The position numbers were made by a program, and so were the translations under genes. The notes under the pieces are model-generated. The model was not told the origin of the DNA and searched no databases. It saw only the letters and a list, made by a program, of their open reading frames with translations. Positions 15,982 through 23,452 of a stretch of 35,078 bases of DNA are shown piece after piece. The DNA comes from a virus. Position 1 is the first letter of the stretch. Every line of letters begins with the position of its first letter. Location of the stretch: positions 1-35,078 of IMG/VR virus record IMGVR_UViG_3300006922_000078. One strand, given 5' to 3'.

Positions 15982-16710
15982 ATGAAAAATTATATTTTTG
16001 ATGTAGATGGTACTTTAACTCCAAGTAGAGATAGAATAAACGAAAACTTTAGACTATGGTTCTTAGAGTTCATCAAGTGGAATAATGTTTATCTGGTCAC
16101 AGGAAGTGATAGAACCAAAACAGAAGAACAAGTTGGTGAAGAACTATTCAAAAAGGTAGAATGTGTATACAATTCATCTGGTAATACAAAGTACAAAAAT
16201 GGTATATGTGTAATGAACACTAAAGATTTTGAGTTACCTGAGGTAGCATACAAGTTCTTAGTAAAGAAAATGATTAGTAGTAAGTGGGAACCAAAAACTG
16301 GATTACATTTTGACTCTAGACCAGGATTATTAAACTTTAGTATACTTGGTAGAAATGCATCAAGGGCCCAAAGAAAGAAGTATGTTACACATGATACATC
16401 AACTAATGAAAGACAAAAGATTTCTGATGAATTTAATAAGAAGTTCTCAGAGAAATTTAATATTACGTCACAAGTAGCAGGTGAAACTGGACTAGATATC
16501 ATTGAGATAGGGAAAGACAAAGCCCAGATACTTAAAGATTTCACATTCCAAGATGAACTGGTATTCTTCGGTGACAATATACAACCTGGCGGAAATGATT
16601 ATGGAATCGCACAAGCAATTGAATATGGACCATATGCATTTTCTAAATGCCATAATGTAAAGAACTGGAAAGGGACATGGAAGATACTTAAAAAATATGA
16701 TATACAGTAA
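15982..16710 (+). CDS. HAD-superfamily phosphomannomutase-like protein
   Basis: 242 aa, similar to the eukaryotic-type phosphomannomutase (PMM) branch of the HAD family. IFDVDGTLTPSRDRI carries the nucleophile Asp7 and acid Asp9; LVTGSDRTKTEEQVG is motif II; LNFSILGRNASRAQRKKYV matches the PMM cap (substrate phosphate-binding Arg/Ser); and FFGDNIQPGGNDYGIA holds the Mg-binding GDN and GGND. PMM interconverts mannose-6- and mannose-1-phosphate for GDP-sugars. In a phage it might act in glycosylation or act only as a phosphatase; that is not decidable here. ATG immediately follows the previous stop. Confidence 0.85.
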   Translation: MKNYIFDVDGTLTPSRDRINENFRLWFLEFIKWNNVYLVTGSDRTKTEEQVGEELFKKVECVYNSSGNTKYKNGICVMNTKDFELPEVAYKFLVKKMISSKWEPKTGLHFDSRPGLLNFSILGRNASRAQRKKYVTHDTSTNERQKISDEFNKKFSEKFNITSQVAGETGLDIIEIGKDKAQILKDFTFQDELVFFGDNIQPGGNDYGIAQAIEYGPYAFSKCHNVKNWKGTWKILKKYDIQ

Positions 16711-17233
16711 AGAAATAGTTAAAGATAAGTTTTGGATTATAGAAAACTCAGGTATTAAAATAGGAACAATACGTTTCTGCTCATCTGATGATTTTGTAGT
16801 CAATGTAAGAAATACAGATATATCTTCTGGAATCAATAACGAACACGTTACGCATTCAGAACTCATACAATGTTTTGGTGAGAATATATTAGAAGCAAAA
16901 GAAAGTCCTGTAATTGAATCGAATCCGTTATCTGAAAGAAAAGCCTTGAAGACTTCATTAGGAATTGTAGAAGACTATCCTTCTAAACATGTGCCATATA
17001 ACACAGAAACAATAGAGTTAAAAGGAAAACAAATTCCAACCTATACTAAAACAGAAACAAGTAAAGTACGATATGCCGCTGGTTATTACGGAGTAAGATT
17101 TGCAGTTGACTGGCGATGGTTTTATGGTGGGAAACTTGATACACTAAATACTTATGAGTTTATAGGACCATTCAAAACTAAATCTGAAATGCAAAACGAA
17201 ACAAAATTAGCGATTAAACGAGATGGATTATAA
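16697..17233 (+). CDS. Conserved phage hypothetical protein
   Basis: 178 aa. N-terminal beta-rich domain (IENSGIKIGTIRFCSSDDFVVNVRNTD), then a C-terminal part with VRYAAGYYGVRFAVDWRWFYGGKLDTLNTYEFIGPFKTKSEM, rich in aromatic residues. The GPFKTKSEM ending looks like a short adaptor motif I have seen in marine-phage proteins of unknown role. It overlaps the HAD gene by 14 bases and the next ORF by 11, so it belongs to the rnh operon. Confidence 0.7.
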   Translation: MIYSKEIVKDKFWIIENSGIKIGTIRFCSSDDFVVNVRNTDISSGINNEHVTHSELIQCFGENILEAKESPVIESNPLSERKALKTSLGIVEDYPSKHVPYNTETIELKGKQIPTYTKTETSKVRYAAGYYGVRFAVDWRWFYGGKLDTLNTYEFIGPFKTKSEMQNETKLAIKRDGL

Positions 17234-17417
17234 AAGTTTAAAAGATTTTCTAGCGGCAATCAAACGAGCAAATCTTAGAGGTGACCACAAGATAACACTT
17301 CCTATGGATGAAGCAGTCAATATACAAAATGATATTGCTTTATTGCTATTAGAACTAAAAAAAGACAATACCAACGTTGGAAGCACACTGGATGGTGGTG
17401 GTTTCAATGAGGAATAA
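17223..17417 (+). CDS. Small hypothetical protein
   Basis: 64 aa, helical (LKDFLAAIKRANLRG, then IQNDIALLLLELKK) with a Gly-rich, acidic end (STLDGGGFNEE). ATG overlaps the previous gene by 11 bases. It is the last gene before a late promoter. No family recognised. Confidence 0.6.
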   Translation: MDYKSLKDFLAAIKRANLRGDHKITLPMDEAVNIQNDIALLLLELKKDNTNVGSTLDGGGFNEE

Positions 17418-17445
17418 CCATTATATACGTCTATTATTCTAATAA

Positions 17446-17456
17446 TTAGATAAATA
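17446..17456 (+). promoter_or_regulatory. T4-type late promoter
   Basis: TTAGATAAATA, identical to the motifs at 5333, 28825 and 31357; 29 bases before the ATG at 17486. Confidence 0.65.
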
Positions 17457-17485
17457 AGAGTAGAACCATTAATAAGGATACTCTT

Positions 17486-17773
17486 ATGGCAAGACCAAAA
17501 CCTACAATAATCTTGGAACACACGGATAATCAAACATACCGTAGTGAGCAAGTACTAAAAGCAACGGCAGTATATTCCGTATTTTATAAAGGAGTTGCGA
17601 TAAATCTTCGTAGCCTCAACTCGTTGGTAAACTTTCCTGGTCCAAAATACAAGAAAGTATCTTTTAGTAATCCTGGACATGCAATCAACCTAGCACAACG
17701 TTTGAATAAGTTATTTAGATGTGAAGATTTCGAAGTATACGTCTTAACTAAAGGTGACAAATTAGAGTTGTAA
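17486..17773 (+). CDS. Small hypothetical protein under a late promoter
   Basis: 95 aa: MARPKPTIILEHTDNQTYRSEQVLKATAVYSVFYKGVAINLRS..., with PGPKYKKVSFSNPGHAINLAQRLNKLF and a C-terminal beta strand. Mixed alpha/beta, basic. Shine-Dalgarno AAGGA lies shortly before ATG 17486. A late promoter suggests a structural or assembly role; inference. I do not recognise the family. Confidence 0.65.
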   Translation: MARPKPTIILEHTDNQTYRSEQVLKATAVYSVFYKGVAINLRSLNSLVNFPGPKYKKVSFSNPGHAINLAQRLNKLFRCEDFEVYVLTKGDKLEL

Positions 17774-17774
17774 A

Positions 17775-18143
17775 GTGAAAAAGATTGAGTTAATAAATTA
17801 TATTAACAAACACACAACTGGAAAAATAGCAGGTAGAAAAGAACTCACTCAAAGTGATATCTTTATAAGTACTCTATCTAATCAATTTAGAGTTTCTGCA
17901 CTTGGCCGAGATATTCTCAAAAAACATTTCAAAACATACAATATAGAGATAAAATCAAAAATTGCTACTGGTACAGGTAATCAAATACTTGCACTTGATA
18001 AGTATCTCAAAACTCCCTATTATCTAAGAAAGTCTAAATTAGTCTTATTTGAAGAGATTCCAGCGGCAGAATTGCTGATGATTGATGGTGATATCGATTT
18101 ATGGGTAGAAAATAAGACTTTTTTTAATACCTCAAAAACTTGA
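17775..18143 (+). CDS. Hypothetical protein
   Basis: 122 aa from GTG 17775, one base after the previous stop; the ribosome site is weak (GAG). Helical N-terminus, then GRKELTQSDIFISTLSNQFRVSALGRDILKKHFKTYNIEI and a C-terminal YYLRKSKLVLFEEIPAAELLMIDGDIDLWVEN. Not recognised. Its TGA stop lies inside the -35 hexamer (TTGACA) of the next promoter. Confidence 0.65.
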   Translation: MKKIELINYINKHTTGKIAGRKELTQSDIFISTLSNQFRVSALGRDILKKHFKTYNIEIKSKIATGTGNQILALDKYLKTPYYLRKSKLVLFEEIPAAELLMIDGDIDLWVENKTFFNTSKT

Positions 18144-18167
18144 CAGATACCGCTTTTGTGCTATAAT
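18140..18167 (+). promoter_or_regulatory. Sigma70-like promoter (AAAACTTGACA family)
   Basis: TTGACA (18140-18145), 16-base spacer, TGTGC then TATAAT (18162-18167). First of four near-identical promoters between 18.1 and 25.5 kb. Confidence 0.85.
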
Positions 18168-18199
18168 ACTAGTATAGTTAATTAAAAGAGAGGTTAAAT

Positions 18200-18403
18200 A
18201 TGTCAGTAAATTTCAAAAAGTTCGAAAGAGCATTCAACGAATCAGCAAATTCCGAAGAAAATCTACTAGATGATGGTAGTGTTAATTGGAACTTTGTAGA
18301 TGCAGACCTAAACTTAGATGGTTGGGCTGATGCAATAGGTGAAGATTTCTATGCCATCTTCGATGATATGGCAAACAAGTTTGATGCGAACAAGAAAATA
18401 TGA
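18200..18403 (+). CDS. Small acidic hypothetical protein
   Basis: 67 aa: MSVNFKKFERAFNESANSEENLLDDGSVNWNFVDADLNLDGWADAIGEDFYAIFDDMANKFDANKKI. It is strongly acidic with several aromatic residues. I looked for an acyl carrier protein signature (Asp-Ser-Leu) because of the nearby ligase and ketosynthase; it is absent. Monocistronic between two promoters, with AGAGAGG as Shine-Dalgarno. Function unknown. Confidence 0.65.
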   Translation: MSVNFKKFERAFNESANSEENLLDDGSVNWNFVDADLNLDGWADAIGEDFYAIFDDMANKFDANKKI

Positions 18404-18408
18404 AAAAC

Positions 18409-18436
18409 TTGACAGATTTCGGTTTCGTGTTACAAT
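18409..18436 (+). promoter_or_regulatory. Sigma70-like promoter of the moxR gene
   Basis: TTGACA (18409-18414), 16-base spacer ending CGTGT, TACAAT (18431-18436). The leader contains AGAGAGG before ATG 18466. Confidence 0.85.
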
Positions 18437-18465
18437 AATAATATATTAAATAGAGAGGTTATGTT

Positions 18466-19593
18466 ATGAATAAAGTATCAACAAACGATTTAGATGTAAG
18501 AGTAGTCAGACCTAGTGATGTTAGGGCTGAAATCAACTATGCATTTAACAGAAAAAGACCAGTGTTTATTTGGGGTCCTCCCGGTGTTGGTAAATCAGAA
18601 ATTGTAGATAGTATTACACAAGAAAGGTCAGGTTTTATGATTGACCTTAGACTTGCTCTGATGGAACCAACTGACTTAAGAGGTATTCCATATTTCAATG
18701 AGAAGTCCGGTCAAATGGAATGGGCTACTCCTTCAGATTTACCAAGTCAAGAATTAGCAGACCAATACGAGTCTGTTATCTTATTCCTTGACGAAATGAA
18801 CCAAGCACCACAATCAGTTCAAGCCGCGGCTTATCAGTTAATTCTGAATAGACGATTGGGTTCTTATGTTCTACCAGATAACGTATTAATCGTTGCGGCT
18901 GGTAACAGAGAGAGTGATAGAGGTGTTGCTTATAGAATGCCTTCACCACTTGCTAACAGATTTGTTCACTTAGAAATGGGTGTTGACTTTGAAGATTGGC
19001 AGACTTGGGCATTAGAGAATAAAATCAATGCCGATGTTGTTGGTTTCTTAACATCTAACAAGATGGACTTATTTAACTTTGACCCTAGAACGGCTTCAAG
19101 AGCCTTTGCTACTCCAAGAAGTTGGACTTTTGTTTCAGAAATGTTACCAAAAGAAGGCGAAGAAATTAGCGATAGTAGACTACACGACTTGATTGCTGGT
19201 ACAGTTGGTGACGGAGTTGCTACTAAGTTTATGGCTCACAGAGCCATTTCTGGGAAGTTACCTGTTCCTTCTGATATCCTAGACGGTACAGTTACTACAC
19301 TTTCACAAGAAGCCAGAGAGATTTCAGCAATGTTTTCATTGACTACTTCACTATGTTATGAGTTGAAAGACTTTGTAGATAGAAATGGTAAAGATAAAAT
19401 GGATGATTTGTACAAAATGGCTGACAACTTCTTCAATTTTATGATGGAAAACTTCGATACTGAAATGACAGTATTGGGTGGAAGAACTGCTCTTAAAGTT
19501 TACAAGTTACCTCTAGAACCTAGAAAAGTGCCTTGTATTGAGAAGTTCTTCAAAAAACACGGTAAGTTAATTATCGAGGCACATAACGCCTAA
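18466..19593 (+). CDS. MoxR-family AAA+ ATPase
   Basis: 375 aa. Walker A GPPGVGKS (37-44), Walker B LFLDEMN (Asp109, Glu110), sensor-1 region VAAGNRESD and arginine-finger-like SPLANRFVHLEM are all visible. MoxR ATPases act as chaperone-like remodelers, usually with a VWA-domain partner. A matching metallopeptidase-like/VWA gene lies at 25736-27052 on the same strand. MoxR and partner are normally adjacent; here 6.1 kb, including the halogenase operon, separates them. Own promoter upstream; a folded region and terminator follow the gene. Confidence 0.93.
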   Translation: MNKVSTNDLDVRVVRPSDVRAEINYAFNRKRPVFIWGPPGVGKSEIVDSITQERSGFMIDLRLALMEPTDLRGIPYFNEKSGQMEWATPSDLPSQELADQYESVILFLDEMNQAPQSVQAAAYQLILNRRLGSYVLPDNVLIVAAGNRESDRGVAYRMPSPLANRFVHLEMGVDFEDWQTWALENKINADVVGFLTSNKMDLFNFDPRTASRAFATPRSWTFVSEMLPKEGEEISDSRLHDLIAGTVGDGVATKFMAHRAISGKLPVPSDILDGTVTTLSQEAREISAMFSLTTSLCYELKDFVDRNGKDKMDDLYKMADNFFNFMMENFDTEMTVLGGRTALKVYKLPLEPRKVPCIEKFFKKHGKLIIEAHNA

Positions 19594-19599
19594 AAGAAT

Positions 19600-19661
19600 A
19601 GCCCACTAGGGGGCTGCCGGGATACGTAGGGTATCAGGTAATCCTAGACTACATAACCTAG
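19600..19661 (+). promoter_or_regulatory. Candidate structured RNA before the halogenase operon
   Basis: Hairpin A pairs AGCCC (19600-19604) with GGGCT (19611-19615), loop ACTAGG. Hairpin B pairs GATAC (19621-19625) with GTATC (19631-19635). CCTAG at 19643-19647 and again at 19657-19661 is complementary to the CTAGG in the loop of hairpin A, so a pseudoknot is possible. A terminator follows 7 bases later, giving an aptamer-plus-terminator layout. It matches no riboswitch class I can name. A 3' untranslated region of the moxR gene is the plain alternative. Confidence 0.4.
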
Positions 19662-19667
19662 AAGATG

Positions 19668-19701
19668 AAAGAGGGATGTCTATTGACTTCCCTCTTTTTT
19701 T
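19668..19701 (+). terminator. Intrinsic terminator fused to a promoter
   Basis: AAAGAGGGA (19668-19676) pairs with TCCCTCTTT (19689-19697), a perfect 9-bp stem with a 12-base loop, followed by Ts to 19701. The loop contains the -35 of the ligase promoter. Confidence 0.85.
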
Positions 19702-19711
19702 ATGGTACAAT
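19683..19711 (+). promoter_or_regulatory. Sigma70-like promoter of the halogenase operon
   Basis: TTGACT (19683-19688), 17-base spacer, TACAAT (19706-19711). The expected start of transcription, 7 bases on, is the A of ATG 19718, so the mRNA may be leaderless. Confidence 0.75.
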
Positions 19712-19717
19712 AGTACT

Positions 19718-21106
19718 ATGATATTTGAAACTATAAAGCATTCCGCTCGTGAACACGGGTCTAAGACCGCACTTATTTGTAAAGATAAGCAATATACCTA
19801 TTCTGAACTCATAGAGAGTGTAGAGACACTGGCTGCCGTCTTATCAACTGCTATAAAACCAGGTGAAAAAATCTTGTTTGCAAGTGAAAAAGAATATCAT
19901 TATGTGAGAATGATACTTGCTTGTGATATCCTAGGAGTAACATTCATTCCAACTCATCCTAATTTACCAGAAGATTACTTATTTGATATTGTCGATGCTT
20001 GTAAACCCGACCATGTTATAATGAGTGAGCAAGATGCCTTAGAACTAAAACCACATAATAAAGGTCTAGTGTATGTCAAAGAAGACAATGCTACCTATAC
20101 TATTTTATTTACAAGTGGCACAAATGGTAGTCCATCTGCGGTCGTTCATTCAGCCGCTGGATGTATGCTAGGATGTCTACATAGTATTTCAATACACAAG
20201 TTAACATCTGATGATGTAATATTATCTCAACTTCCGCCATCAACGATTGCTGGCATGTACTTGTATACTTTGCCGGGATTAATAAAAGGTGCTACTGTAA
20301 TTATTGAATCGTTTGAACCGAGAAGGTATATAGAATTATGTAACAAATGGAAGCCTACTATCGGCACGATGGTACCAGCAATGTTACTTGCTTTGCAAAA
20401 AGTTCGTAAATGGAAAGATTATAGTATGTCCCATTATCGACAGTTGAGTATTGGCAGTACCGCAATCACTGACGAAGTGATAGACATATTATTTGATAAG
20501 GGAGTTCCACTTGTTAGGCATCTTTATGGATGCACAGAAACACATGTACCTGCACTCACCCATCTTATTGAACCCAATACTGAACACAAATTACAACTCT
20601 CAGTAACAGAATTTTATGAGCATAAATTAGATAGATTTGGTGTGTTGTGGTTGAAAGGTCCAACAATAACAAAACAATACTTAAATAGTGAAGAAATGAT
20701 TATTGATGATGAGGGATATTGGTGTACTGGTGATGTATTTGAGAGGGAACATAACGAGTTGGTATTTAAGACACGAGCAAAGGACTTGATTAAGGTGAAT
20801 AGTTTTAATGTGTCACCTGTAGCAGTAGAGACTGCCATCCTTGCATGTGAGGGCGTAGATGAAGTATGTGTAACATATAGAGAACGAGGTCTCGGAGAAA
20901 AAGAACTAGTAGCCGTTATAAGAAGTACTGATAAAAGAATGAATAAATACTACGTAACAGAGCAAATAAAGACAAAGTTAATGTATTATGAGTTGCCCAA
21001 AGATATCATTGTCGTGACAGATGAATTGCCACGAAATGCAATGGGAAAGATTAGAAGACACATCGTAAAAGACATTTTACGAAAAGGAGAGAAGAATGAA
21101 ATCTAA
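19718..21106 (+). CDS. AMP-forming acyl/aryl ligase (ANL superfamily)
   Basis: 462 aa from ATG 19718 (an ATG at 19676 lies inside the terminator and upstream of the promoter, so I reject it). It activates a carboxylic acid as acyl-AMP for transfer to CoA or a carrier protein. Core motifs in order: A3 TILFTSGTNGSPSAVVHS (~127-144), A5 YGCTET (270-275), A7 GYWCTGD (333-339), A8 TRAKDLIKVNSFNVSP, and A10 LPRNAMGKIRR with catalytic Lys444. It is shorter than the usual 500-550 aa but the motifs are complete. First gene of a four-gene operon; it overlaps the halogenase by 11 bases. The substrate acid is not evident. Confidence 0.93.
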   Translation: MIFETIKHSAREHGSKTALICKDKQYTYSELIESVETLAAVLSTAIKPGEKILFASEKEYHYVRMILACDILGVTFIPTHPNLPEDYLFDIVDACKPDHVIMSEQDALELKPHNKGLVYVKEDNATYTILFTSGTNGSPSAVVHSAAGCMLGCLHSISIHKLTSDDVILSQLPPSTIAGMYLYTLPGLIKGATVIIESFEPRRYIELCNKWKPTIGTMVPAMLLALQKVRKWKDYSMSHYRQLSIGSTAITDEVIDILFDKGVPLVRHLYGCTETHVPALTHLIEPNTEHKLQLSVTEFYEHKLDRFGVLWLKGPTITKQYLNSEEMIIDDEGYWCTGDVFEREHNELVFKTRAKDLIKVNSFNVSPVAVETAILACEGVDEVCVTYRERGLGEKELVAVIRSTDKRMNKYYVTEQIKTKLMYYELPKDIIVVTDELPRNAMGKIRRHIVKDILRKGEKNEI

Positions 21107-22841
21107 AATTAAAAGTATTGTTGTAGTTGGTGGCGGTGTAGGTGGCTGGTTCTCAGCGGCCTGGATGGCAGTCAAACATCCGAATATCAAAGTAACTATC
21201 ATTGAAAGTGATAAAATTCCACCTATTGGAGTAGGCGAAAGTACTTTGCCTCAACTGGGTACAATGATGAAAGAGATTGGATTAGAAGAGAGAGATTGGA
21301 TGACCCACACAAATTCTATTTACAAACTAGGTAATAAATTTGTTGGTTGGAACATAGAAGGCAAACGTGACCATAACACTAATCATTTTTGGTGTTCACG
21401 ATGGGACGAACAATATTATGGTTTCTCTTATGCACTACCTGAAAAGAATATTACATCAGGTCTATATCATCCATTAGAAAAGAAAGACCTATTTAGAAAT
21501 TCTAAAGGACAACCTGGTGTTGATGATAAGTGGAACGATTATTGGTTACAGTTATTACGTGATGGTCGTAAAAATCATTGGGAAATGGCACAAGATATGC
21601 AAGAGGCAACATACCTTATGGATTACAACAAGTCACCATATGATTGGAATGATAATCTATTAGTTGGTACTTGGCAAGGTGTTACATATCATGTTGATGC
21701 AAATAGATTTCCAGAAATAATCAGAGATAAGATTGCAATTCCTAAGGGTGTTAATCATCTACATGGTCATATCACTGATATTAATAAAGATGATGATGGT
21801 TATATTACTTCAATTGTTACCGAAGATGGTGAAGAAATCACAGGTGATTTGTTCCTTGACTGTACTGGATTCCATAGAGTATTGACAAAAACAATGGATA
21901 TAGAATGGATTCCGATGCCGGAGATAACAACCACAGACATAGTTGTTGCTCCAATAAAATATAAAGATGTCAAAAAAGAATTTCGTCCATACACTATGAG
22001 TAATGCGATGGATGAAGGATGGTTATTTGTTATTCCATTATACAATAGAATGGGTTCTGGATATGTGTTTGACAAGACAGAGATATCTGTTGAAGATGCA
22101 ATGAAGAAATATAAAAAGTATTGGGAAGGTCATGAATTTATTCAAGAGCCACAACATATGTCTTGGGAAGCAGGCAAATATAAAACTCAATGGAATAAAA
22201 ATGTCGTATCAATTGGTATGACAGGTTCGATGATTGAACCGATGGAAGCAAACATTCTTGGCATCGCTCAAGCAGGATTTCAATTATGTAGTTCATTGAT
22301 TGCTCGTGCAGAAGAAAATGATGAAGTCATTGGCAGAGGGTCACTCCATGCATACAACAAGAACATAGATTGGTTAGTTGAAACAATTAAAAGATTTATT
22401 TTATTTCATTATACATTAACAGACAGAGAAGATACTCCATTCTGGAAGAAAAAGAAACAACTTGGTATTGATGAAAATCATAAAGAGAAATGTTGGAGAG
22501 AATACAGAGTACCTGGAAATAATGCCGAATCAGGAGTTCCAGATTTTATGTGGGCGATGATGGCGGTTGCTATGGGTAAGTTTGATGATGATATTAAGTT
22601 GAATACAAAACCAGAACTAATGGAACAAGCGAATGAAAAGTTCTCTTGGCTTCGAACATCAGCAAAACGAAATGGAGTGAATGCACCTAATGCCTATGAA
22701 TGGCACAAGAAGGTACTCTTTAGTGATAAGTCACACGATGAAGTACTACAGGAAAACCTAGAAAAATATTCAAAGATTGTTAAAATTAAGGAAAAGGTAA
22801 AGTCGTCTTCCAGCGGAACAATTGCCTCACCTGGAAATTAA
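21096..22841 (+). CDS. Flavin-dependent (tryptophan-type) halogenase
   Basis: 581 aa. FAD-binding VVVGGGVGGWFSAAW (9-23) and GVGEST (45-50). Lys77 in SIYKLGNKFVGW aligns with the catalytic lysine of PrnA (Lys79), and MIEPMEANILG carries the glutamate of the PLESTG-like motif. The usual WxWxIP motif is present as GWLFVIPLYNRMGSGYVF, with W-L-F in place of W-x-W. Halogenases of this type chlorinate, brominate or iodinate aromatic substrates using FADH2; related genes are known in marine cyanophages (for example VirX1). Good AGGAGAG site; start inside the ligase gene. Halide and substrate cannot be read from sequence. A separate flavin reductase is not seen in the window. Confidence 0.95.
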   Translation: MKSKIKSIVVVGGGVGGWFSAAWMAVKHPNIKVTIIESDKIPPIGVGESTLPQLGTMMKEIGLEERDWMTHTNSIYKLGNKFVGWNIEGKRDHNTNHFWCSRWDEQYYGFSYALPEKNITSGLYHPLEKKDLFRNSKGQPGVDDKWNDYWLQLLRDGRKNHWEMAQDMQEATYLMDYNKSPYDWNDNLLVGTWQGVTYHVDANRFPEIIRDKIAIPKGVNHLHGHITDINKDDDGYITSIVTEDGEEITGDLFLDCTGFHRVLTKTMDIEWIPMPEITTTDIVVAPIKYKDVKKEFRPYTMSNAMDEGWLFVIPLYNRMGSGYVFDKTEISVEDAMKKYKKYWEGHEFIQEPQHMSWEAGKYKTQWNKNVVSIGMTGSMIEPMEANILGIAQAGFQLCSSLIARAEENDEVIGRGSLHAYNKNIDWLVETIKRFILFHYTLTDREDTPFWKKKKQLGIDENHKEKCWREYRVPGNNAESGVPDFMWAMMAVAMGKFDDDIKLNTKPELMEQANEKFSWLRTSAKRNGVNAPNAYEWHKKVLFSDKSHDEVLQENLEKYSKIVKIKEKVKSSSSGTIASPGN

Positions 22842-23452
22842 TGAACGTTTTAGAAACGTGGATAGGTGCTGATAATTTAGAATTCAAGTTAGTTGAATAT
22901 ACTCCTAGTATTCTGAATGATGTTCTAGCATTTTGTGAAGACTGTGCGGCAGAAGGTATCGATAACAACTCTAGTCTAAAAGCAATGAAGTTTGGCAAAT
23001 GGGGTGACTTAGAACAATGGCACATGGTGTATCATGGTGATAAAATCATTGCTATTAGCGGCTCGCATTACTATCCGCATTTTCACAAAGATTGTTATCG
23101 AATAATGTATAGAATGGCCACATTGAAAGCATATCGTGGAATGGCAAGTGCAAAGATATCTCTTAGAAAAATGCAACACAACTTTTGCTTTAGAGCAATT
23201 ATGCCAGCACAAGTAGACTGGGCAGTATCAAAAGGAGCAACTGAAATTATCGCAACTACCAATTCAGATGTCACCGAAGGTGAAACAATGAATAAAGTAC
23301 ACTCACATGGACGTAATCGTAGAGAAAATGGCAAGTCTGGATGGATGACATTAATTCATAAAGATGCATCTGTTTATAATACAAAGCAAGATATCTTCCG
23401 AGTAAATGTTAGAGATTTTGTATCACTTGAAAAGATTAAATTTAAAAAATGA
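22841..23452 (+). CDS. GNAT-like acyltransferase
   Basis: 203 aa, ATG overlapping the halogenase stop (TAATG). The central part YRIMYRMATLKAYRGMASAKISLRKM resembles the GNAT core strand and pyrophosphate loop (usual R/Q-x-x-G-x-G/A; here RGMASA), followed by AVSKGATEIIATTNSD and a variable C-terminus. GNATs transfer an acyl group from acyl-CoA to an amine. Lodged between halogenase and ketosynthase, it could join an activated acid to an amine-bearing partner. Family assignment is moderate; the substrate is unknown. Confidence 0.75.
   Translation: MNVLETWIGADNLEFKLVEYTPSILNDVLAFCEDCAAEGIDNNSSLKAMKFGKWGDLEQWHMVYHGDKIIAISGSHYYPHFHKDCYRIMYRMATLKAYRGMASAKISLRKMQHNFCFRAIMPAQVDWAVSKGATEIIATTNSDVTEGETMNKVHSHGRNRRENGKSGWMTLIHKDASVYNTKQDIFRVNVRDFVSLEKIKFKK

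Noticed and set aside
18200-18403. Acyl carrier protein for the halogenase operon
   Set aside because: No Asp-Ser-Leu phosphopantetheine site; none found in the other small ORFs either.
19676-19717. Upstream start for the ligase (ATG 19676)
   Set aside because: It lies in the terminator stem and upstream of the -10 of the promoter; the added residues are unlike the family N-terminus.
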